The notes under the pieces: generated by a model
What the model was told of the DNA's origin: nothing
The model's database searches: none
Seen by the model: the letters and a program-made list of their open reading frames with translations, nothing else
Shown here: one piece after another, positions 58,640 to 64,000 of the stretch
Layout: every line of letters begins with the position of its first letter
Numbering within the stretch: position 1 is the first letter of the stretch
Made by a program: the position numbers and the translations under genes
NCBI GenBank assembly: GCA_002633005.1
Contig: NMRA01000183.1
Coordinates: forward strand, 668,982-732,981
Direction: 5' to 3'
Source: Phoronis australis
Taxonomy: Eukaryota > Phoronida > Phoronidae
DNA: 64,000 nt

Positions 58640-60770
58640 GGGATAAACACTGTCACAGGAGGGCATTTGTGGTAGATTGTCAAAGTTGAACATTAAATAC
58701 TCATAAGAACAATCAAGCTCTTCAGTGTTCATAATTGTCTAAAACGTTTCCACCGAATATGTCGGATACAAATCATCGATTATTAATTATCTCTTTCTCT
58801 GGGCTCGTAGCAAGGGTTCTTGGTGTTTTAAGGCACTGTCCCATAATGCCAGTTCATCAACATTCAGATGGGTGGTTAGATGACTTGATCACCTCCAGAC
58901 AGACATCAAACAGACTTAAACTTCATAGAATGCGTTGCACGTTCCATTTTTTATTTGGTTTCATAGAAAGCGACCTATACATGTTGCTAAGTTACTGGAT
59001 CATTTCAGAAAATTATGCGAATCTGTGAAATCTGACTATCAAAATTTGAACGAGGTGACGACGTATTGTTGACAATGAGCCCGTGAATGGCCATTTAGGA
59101 TTTCACGTTGATAATGATTCATGCTAAACAAAGGTAGCTGCTCTTAAATATAAATTAGATTTCTCTCTGAAACGAGGCTTGAACAGCATGAAAGAGTGCA
59201 TGCGTACCAAGGTTTGTTCAAGCACCACATTAGCCGATTAAAAACACTTTCTTTTTGAATAAGTATGTATATATACATTGCCAAAATATAATTTTTTGTA
59301 GTGTTCTTAACTGGTGATTCGTATTTCTAAAATTATTAGTGTTCCAACAGTGAACGGTGAAAGGTCGTCTCTAACTTCATGGTACATGTAAAGGGGTTGT
59401 GTTCTACGGTCATCAGGGTTCGTAAAAGACTACCGAGAAAATGATGTTTCGTTAGATCATTGCTCCTTGTCTCGTTCTCTCTTGTAAATATTGAAACAAG
59501 GGGGTGTAAGCATTTTTCCTTCAATCTATATGTTTGTATCCCTGAGCTGGTAGGAATTGCTCTAGAAAAACGATTTCACTTCAATCCACTTACGTTCTGA
59601 TTTGAGGCCAACCCAACACGAAACTTGAATGGACTTAACATGTAGCGCTGTAAGAATGCACGGTTCGAAACGTTTTGTAAATTGCATTCACTATGTGTTG
59701 CGGACGATTAAAAAGCTCAGTCAAATAAGCCACGTACTTGAACCAGAATCTACTTGTCCAAGAAGCTTGAGAACGCACTGGTCTTGAGATATGCTCACTA
59801 AGGATTTCCAATAAAGTGCAAATCTCCACAAATCAGTTATCGCATCTCTTTCGGAAAAGAGTGAAGAAGCAGCCTCCCCAACGCGTTGTGGGAACACGAC
59901 TTGAAGAGTTCATTGGCGTCTTCGGTGGCTTGTTGGAGGTTTCCACTTCCAAACAACGTGAGCTACGGACAACTTTGTCGAGTAGAAATGACTAGTTATT
60001 CACGATAGCTAGCTCACTTCAGCTTGAACATTGCACGAAAAGGAAACCAGTGACGAGTTGAGCACAAGCGTTCTAAAATAACCTTGTTGAGGACGACTGA
60101 AGCATCAGCTACATTGTCCTTCTTCAGAGTTCCTGGCCATGTAGTTTAGATGTTCAGTCTAATCTTCTGGACAAAATCTTCGGTTCGCCGCAATGACGAT
60201 GTCGGGCCCCATAGATTTACTTTGAGTTCCACTGGACTGGGTCATGCCTGGCACCTTACGGTGTCAAAGGTAGGGCACCTAGTCCACAGTAATTGCTCAG
60301 ACCATCGATTACAGACCCTTCCCAGGTAAAAATTGACCGTCGGGTGATCAACGAACACAATAGCCCGTTGAATTCAGTCTAGCTGTTTGGGCTGCTTGTT
60401 CACATATATAATCCTTTAATGACTCCTCTTTATGCCCTACAAATACGACCCTGTCGACAATTGGCAGAAAAATAACGTTTATTTAAAAATATACCTGCTT
60501 AACCGCATTTTTCACAAAATATATGCATTTTAGAATTTTAAATTTCTTCTTGGGTCAGAAAAAACGTTTTATCGAATAGCAACTGAGACCTTGTTTTAGG
60601 CTTAGGTATACATTCGTCGTTTTCCGAAGTAAACATTCCCACGTGTTTCAGCCGCACATGTAGTTCCCGTGATGTCTGAGCAGGAAGTCCTATCCTATGC
60701 GATGGCGGATTTTTTCAAATAGGTGACAAGTGTCAAGCTGTGAAAGTGTGTGGCCACAGGGCAGACGCCG
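58640..60770. other. probable intron or intergenic DNA, nothing recognised
   Basis: Frames of 62-97 codons occur but none has both splice signals and a motif. Any further exons of the 58.55-kb gene could lie here or beyond the window. Confidence 0.35.
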
Positions 60771-60773
60771 ACC

Positions 60774-60896
60774 ATGGCTGATCGTGCAAGCACCGTTTCG
60801 TTATGTTTACCGACTGGACTGGACACACAACTCGAAAGAGAGGTGGACGCAAGTGAAATTCGACAACTTCCTCTATCCAAAGCTCAAGCGGTTAGA
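60774..60896 (+). CDS. first coding exon of an unidentified cytosolic-type protein
   Basis: The ATG at 60,774 has an excellent start context (gaccatggc). It is followed by 41 codons, MADRASTVSLCLPTGL, then REVDASEIRQLPLSKAQAVR, which end in phase 0 at a consensus donor (ttaga|gtaagt). No signal peptide is present. About 75 nt upstream the word gcgatggcggat resembles a YY1-type site typical of TATA-less promoters, which would suit a broadly expressed gene. The frame is also open 24 nt upstream to another ATG at 60,750, but the internal ATG has the better context. The family is not recognised and later exons were not found in the remaining 3 kb. Confidence 0.5.
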
Positions 60897-60904
60897 GTAA
60901 GTAC

Positions 60905-62925
60905 TAAAGTAGACAGTGATAGGATAAAATCAAATAAATAGTGTGTATTTTTAAGTATTGTCATGAGTCAAAATAAGTTGAATTGCATGTAAACCGTAGC
61001 CTTTCCAGTAGTATTGGTTGTATCCCACAAGATCACTCCCTTGCAAGTAGCCCCCTAGGCAACACGTAGCTCTAGGCTGGCTTGCGTTCGATTTCTGAAC
61101 TTATTTCGTCCGGTGTATTTTTAACGGGTGGTGGGAGAAATCTGCTTTACCACCAAAAGGTTTCCATCTCGTCAACACTGCATTTCATTACGAGTTTTGG
61201 TAGTGAAAGACCAGCACAAAAATGCGCCCCTAATTTTCGGGTTGGTCGAAATTCCAATTGCTTTTATTTGGCGCCGGTAACATGCACTTTCACTCTAATA
61301 CACACGAGCTGATGGCGTTAAGATAAGAGTTGCCTACTTTTTCGCTCTTCTAATGAATTTAAACTAATAGAAAATTTGAAATCTTCATAAATTTTTTACC
61401 TCCGTACGTGCTCTCTCCCTAAATATCGGTGAAGTTTTAACTGAGTTGCTTCGGTCAGATCAGCCGTGTTTGAAGTAACGTTTATTATTACTACGCGGTA
61501 AAGCGGTTTCCTTTGTTTTGAATTTTGCATCTGTTAAGAATTTAATTTACACAGAAATTATCGTGGAATATCAGTAAACCTGAGTTAAAATTCCTGAGAA
61601 ATTAACAATTTTCACGAATTTATGAATCCCCAACGGTCTAATTTGCGCAGTATTCTAAGTAATCCGTTCTCGTGGTTGTCGTAAGCACATGCGAACTGTA
61701 AAGTTTCGTCGTTTTTGTCGTTTCAAAATAAGAGCGACATATATTTTTGTCGTAAAGCGAAAATTCCGATAAACATCGACGCTAATCTCATGACAAGAGT
61801 TAATGATTTTTGACGGAAGTCATAGCAAAAATCCGCAAGGAAGTTGGACGAAAAATGACACTAAAATTATTGAAAATTAACCAAAATTTTTGCTTCAAAA
61901 TTCCATCTATTTTCCATGAGAATTATCAGTGCTGATCGGCGGTTCGACCGCGACATAGATATTTGGTGGTTACACCATAAACAAAATAGCATGTGGTACA
62001 AGTTCTGTGTCAGCATAGATTATAGTCTATGGTGTCAGTGTTCGGTAAAAACGAAATGTAGAAAGAGTATATTGGAGCGATCGAACGTTATAAACAACAT
62101 GTACATTATTATGTGACTCCATTGCGCTTTTCCTGAACCTTCTAGTTCTGTATAGATTGGGTTAACTAAACGGACTTGTCCAAAATACTGCTGCATTGTA
62201 TAAACTTAGTACCGCCAAAAAGTTTTATATATGAATGTTGTGTTGACGTTCGAGGTATCTCACCATTCACTTTAAAGTAGTTCCATTGCCACACCTGGCG
62301 TAATTAACATGTTTATTGCTCCCGCAGCCCAGTGGGTAATAAGCTATTGAAATCACTCATAAAAGCGTCTCAAGTCTATATTCCCTGTAATCCCTGGGTT
62401 TCTATCGCGTTCATTTCACGTTATGCACACTTAAAATTATCACTTAAAAAGCGCTTACTTTCTTCAGCGATCCTTTCTGGTTCTGTGCATATCTTTCATG
62501 GAGGGAATTAATATGGCTTTGGCGAAGAATTCGAACAATTCGAAGAACTCCACATTTTAGTCACCGTTAACTTTTTCATCGAGCGATAACCACAAACAGT
62601 TTCAGCAGTTAGGCAAGGACTAGCACGAGGCTGAGCGAAGCGCGAGACCTGGCACGAGACACTTGCAAAATAGCTTCGGAAGATATCAGGGTGAACTTTT
62701 AAGATTCGTGTTCCTTGGACAATTTGCTGTGGACAGGCGTGATTTCGCATAACTTCCTCAGCATTCAGGACGATGTAATTGCCTTGTGTGATCAACGCCT
62801 AATAGATTTTCATCGGCTCCAATAATTAAGTTCAAAAGTGATGAAACCATTACATTAAAATTACTCATTGTAAGCGATCACGGTTATTTTGAAGCAGAAT
62901 GTGTGGTGAGGTTGTACATGTATGT
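60905..62925. other. probable intron or intergenic DNA, nothing recognised
   Basis: A 95-codon minus-strand frame (62,795-62,508) has no motif. No repeats or RNA genes were recognised. Confidence 0.35.
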
Positions 62926-62989
62926 ATTAATTATGATTTGCAACAGCTGGGAATCCGCATTTTTTTCTTGTGAGATTTGATCGCGTACC

Positions 62990-63195
62990 ATATTCTTTGG
63001 GTATTGAAAAGGTTTTGTGGTCCCAGTGGTGGATCTAGGATATCACAAGCGGGGGCCCAACATTTTGTCTGTAAACATTTGCGCCAAGCACGATTGTGGA
63101 TGCGCATAGCACCGGATGGGGGTGGTCGGGAGGGGGGTTTGCCCCCCCCTCCGGCCCAGGAAAAAATTTCTGTTTTTCTTCTAAAAATCAACCAT
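62990..63195 (+). repeat. GC-rich dispersed repeat, copy 2
   Basis: It starts near ccagtggtggatctagg and continues through gcgggggcccaac, gcgcatagcaccgga and a G-run/C-run (ggaggggggtttgccccccc), ending ccaggaaaaaattt. It pairs in inverted orientation with 2,990-3,285. The frame ending GGREGGLPPPP resembles that of the other copy. Confidence 0.5.
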
Positions 63196-63267
63196 TTTCC
63201 TTGATTCCTGAAGTATTATCCAGATCAAAAAAATCACGGAGAACGTGTCAAACTTGAAAAACTGCAA

Positions 63268-63340
63268 CAACCAGTGACTCGAACTCCGGACCTAGAGGAT
63301 AGAGCGCGCGTGCTTTACACTAAACCACCACGATTCTACT
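63268..63340 (-). repeat. tRNA-like sequence, probably a SINE head or tRNA pseudogene
   Basis: The minus strand reads gtggtggtttagtgtaaagc (A-box-like), then a short arm and ggagttcgagtcac (B-box-like) at normal spacing. The T stem pairs only partly and no closing acceptor stem is visible, so a functional tRNA is unlikely. The order of the boxes fits an RNA polymerase III promoter of a tRNA-derived SINE. Confidence 0.4.
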
Positions 63341-63344
63341 CGTA

Positions 63345-64000
63345 ATGTGATACTAAGAGACCTATTTGTTTATGGTCCACAGCGTTTGCACGCGAAACCT
63401 ACTTCTTTTTGTAATGCCTATTACACGTTTTATATTTTATGCAATCAGTTCGTAACAAATTTGTTGTATTTAAAATAGTCTTCAATTACCAAAAGACCAA
63501 ATCCGTTTCTGTGTTGGCATTAATGACGCATTGCTTTGGAAATCGTCTTAAGTTAAGGTTTGACAAAGAACGAATTATGAGTTTCTGAGTGATTCATTAA
63601 GGCTTCGATTAAAATTCACATCTTACCAACAGCTTCTGTTTTTTCATCGTCACTCAGATTCCATTTCCTTTAAAAAATGCAGTAATTTTCTTTATTGCAC
63701 TGTGAAGAAGACTTCGGAAACGGAGTCGTAGTGCGCAGCGCCACTGCCGGTCGCCTGGGATATCGCGAGAGAGCCTGTACATACATGTAGCCATAGTTCC
63801 GTTACGATTGCACCGTGTACCGAATTTGGCACTTGGAATTGGATCTTGGACCCCCCCCCCCAATACACTAAATCTTGTTCCAGCCGTATAATTTTAATTA
63901 CTGGGGTTAATTAATCCACTCAACATTTCCCTACGCTCTTGCTGCTTTAATTTCATCTCTCTTGCGGCAGCCAAGGGTGGGGGGGCGGGCCCTATGCCTC
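63345..64000. other. non-coding stretch, C-run and G-runs at the end
   Basis: No gene was recognised. A C-run near 63,850 and gtgggggggcggg near the window end are probably edges of further GC-rich repeats. Confidence 0.35.

Overview
The window is AT-rich metazoan DNA with no sign of a prokaryote. There are no operons or long intact genes. Short putative exons end in GT donors, two have TATA boxes, and most coding similarity belongs to transposable elements at various stages of decay. The palindrome-like word acatgta is frequent, and LINE, Gypsy, Merlin-like and XPG/PIN-type transposon remains occur together. This suggests a marine invertebrate (lophotrochozoan, hemichordate or similar), but the taxon is an inference only.

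Layout. At 0-8 kb there is non-coding DNA with diverged tandem duplications (0.9-1.2, 5.8-6.2 kb), a 407-bp foldback element (2.3-2.7 kb) and two dispersed GC-rich repeats. At 8.3-10.9 kb lies a decayed minus-strand Gypsy-type element with gag, a zinc knuckle and integrase but no reverse transcriptase. At 11.58-13.70 kb there is a very young LTR retrotransposon: its LTRs differ at 1 of 158 bases, it has a 5-bp target duplication, and its middle is hidden by a 714-N gap. At 21.7-22.7 kb there is a candidate two-exon secreted-protein gene on the minus strand, with one frame break in the signal peptide. At 24.63-28.58 kb there is a Merlin-like DNA transposon with an exact 8-bp target duplication and a dead transposase. 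At 31.1-33.3 kb there is an L1/Tx1-like LINE relic.

Three relics of one orphan protein family occur between 38 and 53 kb. The family has zinc-binding Cys motifs, an XPG/PIN-like core and an optional Cys-rich tail. The relics lie at 38.2-40.4 kb (minus), 44.2-47.4 kb (plus, between inverted repeats with a 3-bp target duplication) and 52.3-52.7 kb (minus). The middle one suggests the family is transposon-borne, possibly Academ-like. The first contains a 954-bp near-exact duplication joined by a single N, probably two haplotypes assembled in tandem. At 48.96-49.84 kb a LINE has its two ends joined with the middle missing, flanked by a 10-bp target duplication. An 8-copy 36-bp minisatellite is at 50.8-51.1 kb, and an old ~0.85-kb duplication is at 51.6/53.4 kb.

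The best evidence for resident genes is on the right. Two divergent first exons (54.5 kb minus, 58.55 kb plus) are each exactly 82 nt, encode similar signal peptides, end in phase 1 at a GT donor, and have a TATA box about 70-75 nt upstream of the ATG. A third first exon, with a strong start context, is at 60.77 kb. Downstream exons of these genes were not identified. All calls come from reading the sequence by eye; no database search was run.
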